A stretch of DNA of 64,000 nucleotides from the NCBI GenBank assembly GCA_021792555.1, contig JAJYUL010000007.1, forward strand, positions 44,221 through 108,220. Reading direction: 5' to 3'. The translations under genes were made by a program, and so were the position numbers. The notes below the pieces were generated by a model, which saw only the letters and a list, made by a program, of their open reading frames with translations, searched no databases and was not told where the DNA came from. Positions 20,445 to 29,885 of this stretch are shown in pieces. The stretch is from Pseudomonadota bacterium (lineage in GTDB: Bacteria; Pseudomonadota; Gammaproteobacteria; Steroidobacterales; Steroidobacteraceae). Numbering within the stretch: the stretch's first letter is position 1; every line of letters begins with the position of its first letter.

Positions 20445-21869
20445 ATGATGAGAACCCTCTTTCTGCATCCCCCGTCATTCGACGGCTTCGATGGCGGCGC
20501 GGGCGCGCGCTATCAGGCCAAGCGGGAGATCCGCTCCTTCTGGTACCCGACCTGGCTCGCCCAGCCGGCCGCGATGGTGCCGGGAAGCCGGCTGCTCGAT
20601 GCGCCGGCCGACGGGCTCTCGATGGCCGAGGTGCTGCCGCTCGCGCGCGAGTACGACCTGGTGGTCATGCACACGAGCTCCCCGTCGTTCCCGACGGACG
20701 CGAAGGTGGCCGAGCTGCTGAAGGACGCCAATCCGCGCCTGAAGATCGGCATGGTCGGCGCGAAGGTGGCGGTCGATCCGGCCGGCTCCCTCGGGGGCTC
20801 CGCGGCGATCGATTTCGTGGCGCGCGAGGAGTTCGACTACACCTGCCGGGAAGTGGCCGAGGGCCGCCCGTTCGCCGACATCATGGGGCTGTCCTTCCGC
20901 CGCCCCGACGGGACGATCGAGCACAATCCGGCGCGCGCCATGATCGAGAACATGGACGAGCTGCCGTGGGTGACCCCGGTCTACAAGCGCGATCTGACCA
21001 TCCCGAACTATTTCATCGGCTACCTGCAGCACCCCTACGTGTCGTTCTACACCGGGCGCGGCTGCCGCTCCAAGTGCACGTTCTGCCTCTGGCCGCAGAC
21101 CGTCGGCGGGCACCGCTACCGTGTGCGCAGCGCGCAGAGCGTCATCGACGAGGTGCGCTGGGTGAAGGAGAACATGCCGGAGGTGAAGGAGATCTTCTTC
21201 GACGATGACACCTTCACCGACTTCCGCCCGCGCGTCGAGGAGATCGCCCGGGGGCTCGGCAAGCTCGGGGTCACCTGGTCGTGCAACGCCAAGGCGAACG
21301 TGCCGTACGAGACGCTGAAGATCATGAAGGACAACGGCCTGCGGCTGCTGCTGGTCGGCTACGAGTCCGGCAACGATCAGATCCTGCACAACATCAGGAA
21401 GGGCCTGCGCACCGACATTGCGCGCCGTTTCACCCGCGACTGCCGCGAGCTCGGCATCGTCATCCACGGCACGTTCATCCTCGGGCTGCCCGGCGAGACG
21501 GCCGAGACGATCCGCGAGACCATCCGCTACGCGGTCGACATCAATCCGCACACCGTGCAGGTGTCCCTCGCCGCCCCCTATCCGGGCACGCAGCTGTATC
21601 AGCAGGCCGTGGACAACGGCTGGCTCACCGCCTACGACAACCTCAACCTGGTCAACGACCGCGGCGTGCAGCTCTCCCCGATCAGCTACCCGCATCTGCC
21701 GGCCAAGGAGATCTATCACGCGGTCGAAACGTTCTACAAGCGTTTCTACTTCCGTCCGCGCAAGATCGCCGAGCTCACCGGGGAGATGCTCAACAGCTGG
21801 GAGATGACCAAGCGGCGCCTGCGCGAGGGCGTGGAGTTCTTCCGCTTCCTGCACGCGCACGAGGCCTGA
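20445..21869 (+). CDS. hpnJ: Hopanoid biosynthesis radical SAM protein HpnJ (B12-binding type)
   Basis: FYTGRGCRSKCTFCLWPQTVGGHRYRVRS; EIFFDDDTFTDFRP; GTFILGLPGET. Confidence 0.92.
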   Translation: MMRTLFLHPPSFDGFDGGAGARYQAKREIRSFWYPTWLAQPAAMVPGSRLLDAPADGLSMAEVLPLAREYDLVVMHTSSPSFPTDAKVAELLKDANPRLKIGMVGAKVAVDPAGSLGGSAAIDFVAREEFDYTCREVAEGRPFADIMGLSFRRPDGTIEHNPARAMIENMDELPWVTPVYKRDLTIPNYFIGYLQHPYVSFYTGRGCRSKCTFCLWPQTVGGHRYRVRSAQSVIDEVRWVKENMPEVKEIFFDDDTFTDFRPRVEEIARGLGKLGVTWSCNAKANVPYETLKIMKDNGLRLLLVGYESGNDQILHNIRKGLRTDIARRFTRDCRELGIVIHGTFILGLPGETAETIRETIRYAVDINPHTVQVSLAAPYPGTQLYQQAVDNGWLTAYDNLNLVNDRGVQLSPISYPHLPAKEIYHAVETFYKRFYFRPRKIAELTGEMLNSWEMTKRRLREGVEFFRFLHAHEA

Positions 21870-21931
21870 GCCGAACCTTTGAGGCGATCCCCCCGGGCCT
21901 GCCACCTCGGCGCGCGCGCCCTGGAGCGCCG

Positions 21932-22801
21932 GTGAGGGCGCTCGTCATCACGGCCGATGATTTTGGCCTGCACGAGGCGGTCAACGAGGCCGTCGAGCAG
22001 GCCCACCGGGACGGCGTGCTCACCTGCACGAGCCTGATGGTCGGGGCGGAGGCGGCGGACGACGCCGTCCGCCGTGCGCGGGCAGCCCCGCAGCTCGCCG
22101 TGGGGCTGCACGTCGTGCTCGCCGATGGCCGCGCGGTGCTGCCGCCGCGGCGCATCCCGGCGCTGGTGGATGATTCGGGCCGCTTCGCCGACCGGATGGC
22201 GCGCGACGGGGTGCGTTTCTTCACGCTGCCGCGCGTGAGGCGGCAGCTCGAGGCGGAGATCCGCGCGCAGTTCGCGGCGTTCGCCGCCACCGGCGTGCCG
22301 CTCGATCACGTGAACGCCCACAAGCATTTTCATCTTCACCCGACGGTACTCTCGATGCTGATCGCGATCGGCGCCGAGCACGGCAGCCCGCCGGTGCGCT
22401 GGCCGCGCGAGCCGCGCTGGGCGGCCGGCCGCGACAGCGGTGGGCTCGGCAGCGCCCTGCTCGCCCCATGGCTCGCGCTGATGCGCCGGCGGCTGCGCGC
22501 CGCCGGCATCCCCTGCAACGATCAGATCTTCGGTCTCTCGGGCACCGGCGCGATGGACGAGGCGCGCCTGCTCGGCATCCTGGCGCGTCTGCCTGACGGG
22601 CTGAGCGAGATCTACCTGCACCCGGCGACCCGTAACGGACTGACCTCCACGATGGGCGCGTACCGCCACCGAGATGAGCTCGACGCTCTGCTCAGCACGC
22701 GCGTGCGCGAAGCGGTGCGCGCCTCGGGCGCCGCAACGGGAGGCTTCCGCGCGCTCACCGCCGCGCCCGCAGCGCACACTCAGCCGAGCCGCGCCGCATG
22801 A
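21932..22801 (+). CDS. hpnK: Hopanoid-associated deacetylase HpnK (YdjC-like)
   Basis: ALVITADDFGLHEAVNEAVEQAHRDGVLT; DHVNAHKHFHLHP; GTG start at 21932. Confidence 0.88.
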   Translation: MRALVITADDFGLHEAVNEAVEQAHRDGVLTCTSLMVGAEAADDAVRRARAAPQLAVGLHVVLADGRAVLPPRRIPALVDDSGRFADRMARDGVRFFTLPRVRRQLEAEIRAQFAAFAATGVPLDHVNAHKHFHLHPTVLSMLIAIGAEHGSPPVRWPREPRWAAGRDSGGLGSALLAPWLALMRRRLRAAGIPCNDQIFGLSGTGAMDEARLLGILARLPDGLSEIYLHPATRNGLTSTMGAYRHRDELDALLSTRVREAVRASGAATGGFRALTAAPAAHTQPSRAA

Positions 22802-23781
22802 GACTGACCGTCAGGATCGCCCTGCTCGCCGGGCTGACGCTGCTCGTGGTGCTGCTCGCGCGCGAGGGCACGGCCATTCTCACCCCGATCGAGCGGGCCG
22901 GCTGGATCCTGCTGTGGCTCGTGCCGCTGCATGCGCTGCCGATCCTGCTCGACTCGCGCGGCTGGCAGGCGCTGCTCAGCGAGCGCGTCAATGCCGCGCG
23001 GCTGTTCTGGATCGCCACGGTGCGCGAGGCGGTCAACCGGCTGCTGCCGGTGGCGAACATCGGCGGGGAGCTCGTCGGCATCCGTCTGCTCGCCGCCGGC
23101 GGCGTCGACGGCGTGCGCGCCGCGGCCAGCGTCACGGCGGAGGTGCTCCTGACGCTGTTCAGCCAGTACCTGTTCGTGCTGCTCGGGGTCACCTGCCTGC
23201 TGAGCCTCATCGGCACGGTGCACGACGCGAGCGACGTGCTGATCGGCCTCGCGGCGAGTCTGCCGCTGTTCGTGCTGCTGGCGGCGCTGCTGCACTACGG
23301 CTCGGTGTTCGAGCGTCTGGAGAAGGTGGCGGTGAAGATGCTCGGGGAGCAGATGCTCGCCTTCCTGAACGGCAAGTGGACCGCGCTCGATGCGGCGCTG
23401 CGCGCGCTCATCGCCGACTGGACGCGCTGGGTGCGCACCATGCTCTGGCAGCTCGCCGGCCTCATCGCCGGCACGCTCGAGACCTGGCTCGCCCTGCGCT
23501 GGCTCGGCCATGCGGTGAGTTTCGAGGCGGCGCTGGTGCTCGAGAGCCTGACGCAGGCGGCGCGCAACTTCATTTTCGTGGTGCCGGCGGGAATCGGCGT
23601 GCAGGAGGCGACCCTGGTCGGGGTCGGGCGGCTGCTCGGCATCGATGCCGATCTCGCGCTCGCGCTGTCGCTGACCAAGCGGATGCGGGAGATTCTCTTC
23701 AGCGCGCCGGCGCTGCTATCCTGGTACTGGACGGAAGGAAAGAGGGAGTTGCACCATGTCCGCGGTTCCAGCCGACTTTGA
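22798..23781 (+). CDS. hpnL: Hopanoid-associated membrane protein HpnL (lysylphosphatidylglycerol synthase TM region-like)
   Basis: Multi-TM protein; VREAVNRLLPVANIGGELVGIRLL; VVPAGIGVQEATLVGVGRLLG; overlaps the hpnK stop. Confidence 0.85.
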   Translation: MRLTVRIALLAGLTLLVVLLAREGTAILTPIERAGWILLWLVPLHALPILLDSRGWQALLSERVNAARLFWIATVREAVNRLLPVANIGGELVGIRLLAAGGVDGVRAAASVTAEVLLTLFSQYLFVLLGVTCLLSLIGTVHDASDVLIGLAASLPLFVLLAALLHYGSVFERLEKVAVKMLGEQMLAFLNGKWTALDAALRALIADWTRWVRTMLWQLAGLIAGTLETWLALRWLGHAVSFEAALVLESLTQAARNFIFVVPAGIGVQEATLVGVGRLLGIDADLALALSLTKRMREILFSAPALLSWYWTEGKRELHHVRGSSRL

Positions 23782-24625
23782 CTCCGCCACGCTGCGCCCT
23801 GGATCACCCGAGCACAAGCGCCTGCTCGCGCAGTTCTTCTTCGACACGCACGTGCAGTACGATCCGGAGCGGATCGCCTGGCCGAGCCTCTCGGACGAGG
23901 AGCTGAAGCGCCTCACCGCGCTGCCGTTCTGGCAGGAGGCGGTGTCCACCGAGAACGTCACCTCCAACACGGTGACCGCGGCCGCGGCGCTCGAGTCCGA
24001 CCCTGAGCTCAGCCGGGCCATCGCGCTGCAGGGCTTCGAGGAGCAGCGCCACGCGCGGCTGCTCGCCGCGCTCACCGCGCACTACCGCATTCCGATCGAG
24101 TTCCCCGCGCCCTACACGCCGCGCAAGCTCGAGGACGACTTTCTCTTCGCGGGCTTCGGGGAGTGTTTCGACTCGTTCTTCGCCTTCGGCCTGTTCGCCC
24201 TCGCCCGCGAGTCGGGTTATTTTCCCGCCGCGCTCGTGACGGTGTTCGAGCCGGTGATGGAGGAGGAAGTGCGCCACATCCTCTTCTTCGTCAACTGGGT
24301 CAAGGCCCGCCGCATGCAGCTGCCGTGGTGGAGGCGTCCGGCCTTCCGCGCGCGCTGCGCATGGATCATCCTGAAGCAGGTCGCCTCCCGGGTGAAGACC
24401 GCGCGCAGCATGGGCGGCGCTGATCCGGCAGGCGCCCCGAGCGAGAACTTCACGCTCACGGCGCACCAGAACATCGCCGCGCCGGTCACCCTGCACGGCC
24501 TGCTCGAGAAGTGCCTCGCCGAGAACGACCGGCGCATGGCCCGCTACGACGCCCGGTTGCTGCGACCGCGGCTGGTGCCCGGCATCGCCCGCGTGCTCTT
24601 TCGGATTCTGCCGAAGAGCATCTGA
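23756..24625 (+). CDS. Ferritin-like diiron-domain protein, hopanoid-cluster associated
   Basis: Two ExxH motifs (FEEQRHARL; EEEVRHILFF) plus additional helix acidic residues (STENVTSNT; FGECFDSFF); overlaps the hpnL 3' end. Confidence 0.75.
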   Translation: MSAVPADFDSATLRPGSPEHKRLLAQFFFDTHVQYDPERIAWPSLSDEELKRLTALPFWQEAVSTENVTSNTVTAAAALESDPELSRAIALQGFEEQRHARLLAALTAHYRIPIEFPAPYTPRKLEDDFLFAGFGECFDSFFAFGLFALARESGYFPAALVTVFEPVMEEEVRHILFFVNWVKARRMQLPWWRRPAFRARCAWIILKQVASRVKTARSMGGADPAGAPSENFTLTAHQNIAAPVTLHGLLEKCLAENDRRMARYDARLLRPRLVPGIARVLFRILPKSI

Positions 24626-24681
24626 CTCACCCCGCTCCCGCGCGGGCGCGCCCCGGTACAAGCCGCGGCCCGCCCGCGGGC

Positions 24682-26601
24682 TCAATGCGCAGCGGCCTTG
24701 AACACGAGCAACACGTTCCCGGGCATGTGGAAGTACAGGCCATAGCCTGAGTTGATCGCCACGTAGCCGGCGCGCACCGCTGCGCCCGGGCCGTCAAACG
24801 AACCGCCCTGACCGATCGCGCCGGAGACGGTGGTGAATTTGCGCAGCGCGTTGTAACGCCATAGAACCTTGCCGCTGCGAGCGGAGTACGCATCGAGCAT
24901 GCCATCCATGTGTCCGGCGACTACGACGCCGGGAATGGAGGTGATCGCCGCGGTGATCCCCGGGTCGCAGAACGGCCGCCCGTGGCAGAAATTCGTGGCG
25001 GCTCGCGCCCACAGCAGATGGCCGTTCGCCGCATTGAGCGCATATAGCCCGGGGCGCGGCGGCGACTTGTAGGTTCTGCCGTCGTGGCCGTTTTTCATGT
25101 CCGAGATCGGTACGAACACCCGCCCGCCGTAGGCGGTCATGCCGAACTCCACGCCGCCCTGCACGCCACCACGCCCGACGCGGCGACGCCATTCGATCCG
25201 ACCGCGTGCATCGGGATCGAGTCCGTACACGATGCCGCTTTTCTGCCCGGCGAGCAGCACCTGATGGCCGTTCGGCAGCGTCGTAAGAATCACCGATGCA
25301 CCGAAGTCCGCATCCGGACCGTCCTGGCGCGGGCAATTGGGATTGCCCTTGAACATGCACGCGACATTCCATGCATCGTCGGCCAGCAGCTGGCGATGCC
25401 AGACAATCTGGCCGTTGCTGAGCCGCATCGCCACCACGGCATCGCTCATGTCATCGGTCGGCGAGCTGTAATTGTCGCCGGTGGCCACGTAGAGCAGACC
25501 ACGCCGCGCATCGACGGTCGGACTGTTCCACACCGGGGCACCCGATGGCGCCAGTATGTCGACTCCGATGCGTGTCTTGCCGGCAACCCGTGGGGGGGTG
25601 GGTATGGTGTAGGTCCGCCAGCGCACCTGGCCCGTCGCAGCATTCAGCGCCACCACCGAACCGCGGAAGCTGCAGCACGGCTTGTGCATCGCCGCTGCCG
25701 TCGCCTCCTCCAGGGATGAAACCGGCACATACAGCGTGTCGTCATACAGGGCCGGAGTGCCGGTGAGCGTGGCATACGGGTTGGACACCACTTTACGCCG
25801 CCACTGCAGCGCGCCGCTCAGCGGATTGACGGCGTAGACGTTGCCGACGATATCCCCGAAATACAGGTGCGGCCCGTGGTCGTGATCGCCCGGCGTGGCG
25901 AGCACCATGCCTGTACGCACCTCGGCGGCGGCCCGGAACGTCCAGCGCACGCAGCCACTCGCCAGATCCAAAGCGTACACCGTGCCGTTCTGGCTGCCGA
26001 CGTACACCGCCCCATAGGCAATCGCCGGCTGCGAGCGGGCGCGCAGCGCGCGCGGGAACGCAAATGCCCACTTCAGCCGCAGACGCTGCACCTGCGCGCG
26101 CGACAGCTGCGCGATGTTCCCCGGTATGAACCGTGAGTTGTTCAACCCCCAACCGTAGCGAACCGGACGCTGCGCGAGATCAAAGCGCGCCGCAGCCCCG
26201 GCGCACATCGGAACCGGCCGCTGCCGGCGCGCCGCACCGAAACGCTCTCCCGAGAGGTACTCGGCCACCTCGCGTTTCTGGCGCAGCGAGAGCGGCTTGC
26301 CCTCCTCGACCATCATGCCGTGGGTGAGCGCCGCTAAGATCGCACCGGGTGTCATCATGTGCAGAAACAGCTGCTCCGGCGCAGCCGGCACCTGACCCTC
26401 GTGGCACATCGCGCAATGCTCGCCAAACACCGGCGCGCCCGGCCAGCGCTGCGTCGCGGTGCCGCCCGCACGCGCACTCACGGGATGCGCCGGGGCCGCC
26501 GCTGCGGCGGGCAGGGGGGCGGAGCGCAGGGCCGCCCATGCCGGCGCACCGAGCAGTGCGCATCCGGCCACGAAGGTGCAAGCGATTCGACGCATCATCA
26601 T
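24682..26601 (-). CDS. PQQ-binding quinoprotein dehydrogenase with N-terminal c-type heme motif (polyvinyl-alcohol-dehydrogenase-like)
   Basis: Signal peptide, CAMCHEG heme site, PQQ-propeller repeats (AVYVGSQNGTVYALDLASGCVRWTFRA), vicinal Cys KPCCSFRGSVVALN. Confidence 0.82.
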   Translation of the reverse strand: MMMRRIACTFVAGCALLGAPAWAALRSAPLPAAAAAPAHPVSARAGGTATQRWPGAPVFGEHCAMCHEGQVPAAPEQLFLHMMTPGAILAALTHGMMVEEGKPLSLRQKREVAEYLSGERFGAARRQRPVPMCAGAAARFDLAQRPVRYGWGLNNSRFIPGNIAQLSRAQVQRLRLKWAFAFPRALRARSQPAIAYGAVYVGSQNGTVYALDLASGCVRWTFRAAAEVRTGMVLATPGDHDHGPHLYFGDIVGNVYAVNPLSGALQWRRKVVSNPYATLTGTPALYDDTLYVPVSSLEEATAAAMHKPCCSFRGSVVALNAATGQVRWRTYTIPTPPRVAGKTRIGVDILAPSGAPVWNSPTVDARRGLLYVATGDNYSSPTDDMSDAVVAMRLSNGQIVWHRQLLADDAWNVACMFKGNPNCPRQDGPDADFGASVILTTLPNGHQVLLAGQKSGIVYGLDPDARGRIEWRRRVGRGGVQGGVEFGMTAYGGRVFVPISDMKNGHDGRTYKSPPRPGLYALNAANGHLLWARAATNFCHGRPFCDPGITAAITSIPGVVVAGHMDGMLDAYSARSGKVLWRYNALRKFTTVSGAIGQGGSFDGPGAAVRAGYVAINSGYGLYFHMPGNVLLVFKAAAH

Positions 26602-26633
26602 ACCTCCCGAGAACTCACGGCCTCTGCCGGCCT

Positions 26634-27851
26634 CTACAGCTGCGTCGGATCTTCGATCAGCTCACGCAGCGTACCGAGGAACTTCGCACCGGCTGCGCCG
26701 TCGATGACCCGATGGTCGGCCGAGAGCGTCAGCGTCATGACTTTGGCGACGGCGGGCGCGCCCTCGTGCACGATCACTCGCTCCTGCGCCGCTCCAACGG
26801 CGAGAATCGCCACCTGCGGCGGGTTGATGATCGCATCGAAGCGCGGCAGCCCGAACATGCCGAGATTGGACAGCGTGAATGTTCCGCCAGCGATATCCTC
26901 GCGCGTGAGCGTGCCGCGGCGGGCGCGCTCGAACAGATCCGCCGTCGTGGCAGCGATCTGCGGCACTGACTTGCTGTCCGCGGCCCGCACCACGGGGGTG
27001 ATCAGCCCGCCCGCGGCAGCCACGGCAACCGCCACGTCCGCGTGCGCAAAGGTCAGAATCTCCTCACCCTCGAGCCACGCATTCAGCTCGCGGTGCTGCA
27101 CGAGCGCCAGCGCGCAGCTGCGCACCAACAGATCGTTCACCGTGACGCGACGACCGGCGTGCTGCGCAACCTGCGCGGCGCGCTGCACGAGCGCCACAGC
27201 GCGCACATCGATGCTCAGCCGGAAATGCGGGATCGTCCGCGTCGATTCGAGCAGACGCCGCGCGATCGTGGCGCGCGTACCCGACAGAGGCGTGCGGGTC
27301 GGCGCATTTTCGCTGCCTGGCGTCGACTGCTGTGCCTGCGCTGCAAACGCCTCGACGTCCTCGCGCGTAATCCGACCGTTGCGGCCCGTACCGCGGATCT
27401 GCGCAAGATCAATGCCAAGACGCTCAGCGAGGCGCTGGGCATGCGGGCTGACGCGTGCGGGCTCCTCGCCCGCCGCAGCGCCGTCTTCGACAGGCGCGCC
27501 GGCGCCCGGGATGCCCGCTGCGGGCGCACTCTCCTCGGGCTCGAAAGACACCGTCGCGCCCTTGAAGGCGGCGATGAACGCCTCGATGGCCTGCTCGCTT
27601 GCTGCCGCCTCCGCCAGTACCGCGAGCAATGCGCCGACCGGCCGCGCCTCCCCGGCATCGGCGATGATGCGCCGCAGCGTACCGCCTGCCGGTGCATCGA
27701 CCGTGTTCACGATCTTCTCGGTTTCAACCTCGAGCAGCGCCGCGCCCTTGTCAATGTGCTGGCCCACCGCGACGTTCCACTGCACGATGGTGCCCTCGAC
27801 CATCTCGATGCCCCACTTCGGCATCGTGACCGCATGGATCAGCTCGCTCAT
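26634..27851 (-). CDS. 2-oxo acid dehydrogenase E2 (dihydrolipoamide acyltransferase)
   Basis: Lipoyl domain VETEKIVNTVDAPAGGTL, E3-binding segment SPHAQRLAERLGIDLAQIRGTGRNGRITREDVEAF, catalytic SADHRVIDGA. Confidence 0.92.
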   Translation of the reverse strand: MSELIHAVTMPKWGIEMVEGTIVQWNVAVGQHIDKGAALLEVETEKIVNTVDAPAGGTLRRIIADAGEARPVGALLAVLAEAAASEQAIEAFIAAFKGATVSFEPEESAPAAGIPGAGAPVEDGAAAGEEPARVSPHAQRLAERLGIDLAQIRGTGRNGRITREDVEAFAAQAQQSTPGSENAPTRTPLSGTRATIARRLLESTRTIPHFRLSIDVRAVALVQRAAQVAQHAGRRVTVNDLLVRSCALALVQHRELNAWLEGEEILTFAHADVAVAVAAAGGLITPVVRAADSKSVPQIAATTADLFERARRGTLTREDIAGGTFTLSNLGMFGLPRFDAIINPPQVAILAVGAAQERVIVHEGAPAVAKVMTLTLSADHRVIDGAAGAKFLGTLRELIEDPTQL

Positions 27852-28864
27852 CGGGTCGTTCCCACCAATTGACGGACGGCCGCCTCGATACGCTGCGGCC
27901 CGGGTACGTAGGCACGCTCGAGCGCCGGCGAGAACGGCACCGGTGTGTGCGGCGCGGTGATCTGCATGACCGGCGCACGCAGCGAACTGAAGCCCCGGGT
28001 GGCCGCGAGCGCGGCGATATCGGCGGCGACGCTGCAGCGCGGCGGTGATTCGTCGACCACGACCAGACGACCCGTACTGTCCAGGCTCTCCAGAATCGTC
28101 TCCTCATCGAGCGGCGAGGTGCTCCGTGGGTCAATCAGATCGCAGCTGATGCCATCGCGCGCCAGCGCATCGAGCGCCTTCTCGGCGAAGACGACCATGC
28201 GACCGATCGCAACCACGGTCGCATCACTGCCCTCGCGCACCAGGCTCGCCTCGCCGAAGCGCACGCGGTACGGCTCTTGCGGCACCTCGGCTTTGCGCGG
28301 ATAGAGCGCCTTGTGTTCGAAGAACACGACAGGATCGTCGTCGCGGATCGCCTCGATGAGCAGTCCTTTGGCGTCGCGGGCATTTGACGGCACCACGACT
28401 TTCAAGCCCGGAATAGCGGTCAACAGCCCATAGATGGCCTGGGAGTGCTGCGCACCCATGTTCATCCCGGCACCCATGGCCATGCGGATCACGAGCGGAC
28501 AGGTGCTTTTGCCGCCGAACATGTAGCGGAACTTCGCCACCTGGTTGTAGATCTGATCCATGCATACGCCGACGAAGTCGGCAAACATCAGTTCCGCCAC
28601 CGGGCGCAGACCGGCGAGGGCGGCGCCCGCGGCAGCCCCGATGATGGCCGATTCGCTGATCGGCGTATCAATGACCCGCCCGGCGCCGAAGCGCGGCAGC
28701 AGCCCCTTGGTCACCCCGAAGATGCCCCCGGATGCTTCCCGCTCGCCGGAGGTGCCGCCGGCACCGCCTGAGACGTCCTCCCCGAGCACGATCACGCGGG
28801 AATCGCGTTCCATTTCCTGGTGCAGCGCCTGATTGATGGCATCACGCATCGACAGCTGTGGCAT
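27848..28864 (-). CDS. 2-oxo acid dehydrogenase E1 beta subunit
   Basis: MRDAINQALHQEMERDSRVIVLGEDV; FADFVGVCMDQIYNQVAKFRYMFGG; DDDPVVFFEHKALYP. Confidence 0.93.
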   Translation of the reverse strand: MPQLSMRDAINQALHQEMERDSRVIVLGEDVSGGAGGTSGEREASGGIFGVTKGLLPRFGAGRVIDTPISESAIIGAAAGAALAGLRPVAELMFADFVGVCMDQIYNQVAKFRYMFGGKSTCPLVIRMAMGAGMNMGAQHSQAIYGLLTAIPGLKVVVPSNARDAKGLLIEAIRDDDPVVFFEHKALYPRKAEVPQEPYRVRFGEASLVREGSDATVVAIGRMVVFAEKALDALARDGISCDLIDPRSTSPLDEETILESLDSTGRLVVVDESPPRCSVAADIAALAATRGFSSLRAPVMQITAPHTPVPFSPALERAYVPGPQRIEAAVRQLVGTTR

Positions 28865-28891
28865 GAGAATGATTCCGCCGGATCCGTTGTG

Positions 28892-29878
28892 TCAGTAGCT
28901 GATATACACATCGCTCGTCAGATCGGCCTCTGACGGCATGGGCGCGGCACGCGCGGCGCGCACGGCCGCATCGATCTGCTCGTGAACTTCGCGGTCGATG
29001 GTCGCGAGTTCCGCCGCCGTGATGCACCCGCCAGCCGTGACTGCGGCACGAAAGCGCTTCAGGCAGTCCATCGTGGCGCGCTGCTGTTCAACCTCGCCTT
29101 TGGCGCGGTAGTTTTGCGGGTCGCCCTCGAAGTGCCCGTAAAAGCGCGTCGTCATAGCTTCGATGGTGCTTGGCCCACCGCCCGAGCGAGCGCGCGTAAG
29201 AGCCCGCTGCATGGCAGCGTGCACTGCAAAGAAGTCACTGCCGTCGACCCGCTCGGCTGGCATGCCGAAGGCGGCGCTGCGTGCGGTTATGTCCTTCGAT
29301 CCGACCGCGTAGTCGGCACCGGTGTGCTCGCTGTAGCCGTTGTTCTCGAATACGAAGATCGCCGGCACACCGAGCACCACCGCGAGATTCATCGCCTCGA
29401 AGACCGTGCCCTGATTGCAGCTGCCATCCCCGCCAAACGCGACGCTTACCCGCCCTGCGCCGCCGCCCGCGCGGCGCAGCTGACAGGCGATCGCCGCCCC
29501 GACCGCCAGGGGCGGCCCGCCCCCAACGATGGCATTGGCGCCGAGCATGCCTTTGTCGAAATCCGCGATGTGCATCGAGCCGCCCTTGCCTTTGCACAGT
29601 CCGCCGCGGCGGCCGTAGATCTCCAGCATCATGCCGGGCACATCGCAACCCTTGGCGATGCAATGGCCGTGGCCACGGTGCGTGCTGACGATGTAATCCT
29701 CATCCGTAAGCTCCGCGCAGACCCCGACCGCGACCGCCTCCTGGCCGGCATACAGATGCGTGAATCCGGGAATCTCGCCGGTGGCGATCTCCACATGCAG
29801 TCGCTCTTCGAACTCACGAATTGTCTGCATGCGCCGATAGATCTCAAGCAGCCGCGCCTGATCCAATTGCATGGTCAT
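28892..29878 (-). CDS. 2-oxo acid dehydrogenase E1 alpha subunit (TPP)
   Basis: TPP motif GGDGSCNQGTVFEAMNLA...FVFENNGY; HRGHGHCIAKG; start at MTMQLDQ (29878) rather than the longer ORF. Confidence 0.92.
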   Translation of the reverse strand: MTMQLDQARLLEIYRRMQTIREFEERLHVEIATGEIPGFTHLYAGQEAVAVGVCAELTDEDYIVSTHRGHGHCIAKGCDVPGMMLEIYGRRGGLCKGKGGSMHIADFDKGMLGANAIVGGGPPLAVGAAIACQLRRAGGGAGRVSVAFGGDGSCNQGTVFEAMNLAVVLGVPAIFVFENNGYSEHTGADYAVGSKDITARSAAFGMPAERVDGSDFFAVHAAMQRALTRARSGGGPSTIEAMTTRFYGHFEGDPQNYRAKGEVEQQRATMDCLKRFRAAVTAGGCITAAELATIDREVHEQIDAAVRAARAAPMPSEADLTSDVYISY

Positions 29879-29885
29879 CTTCTCC

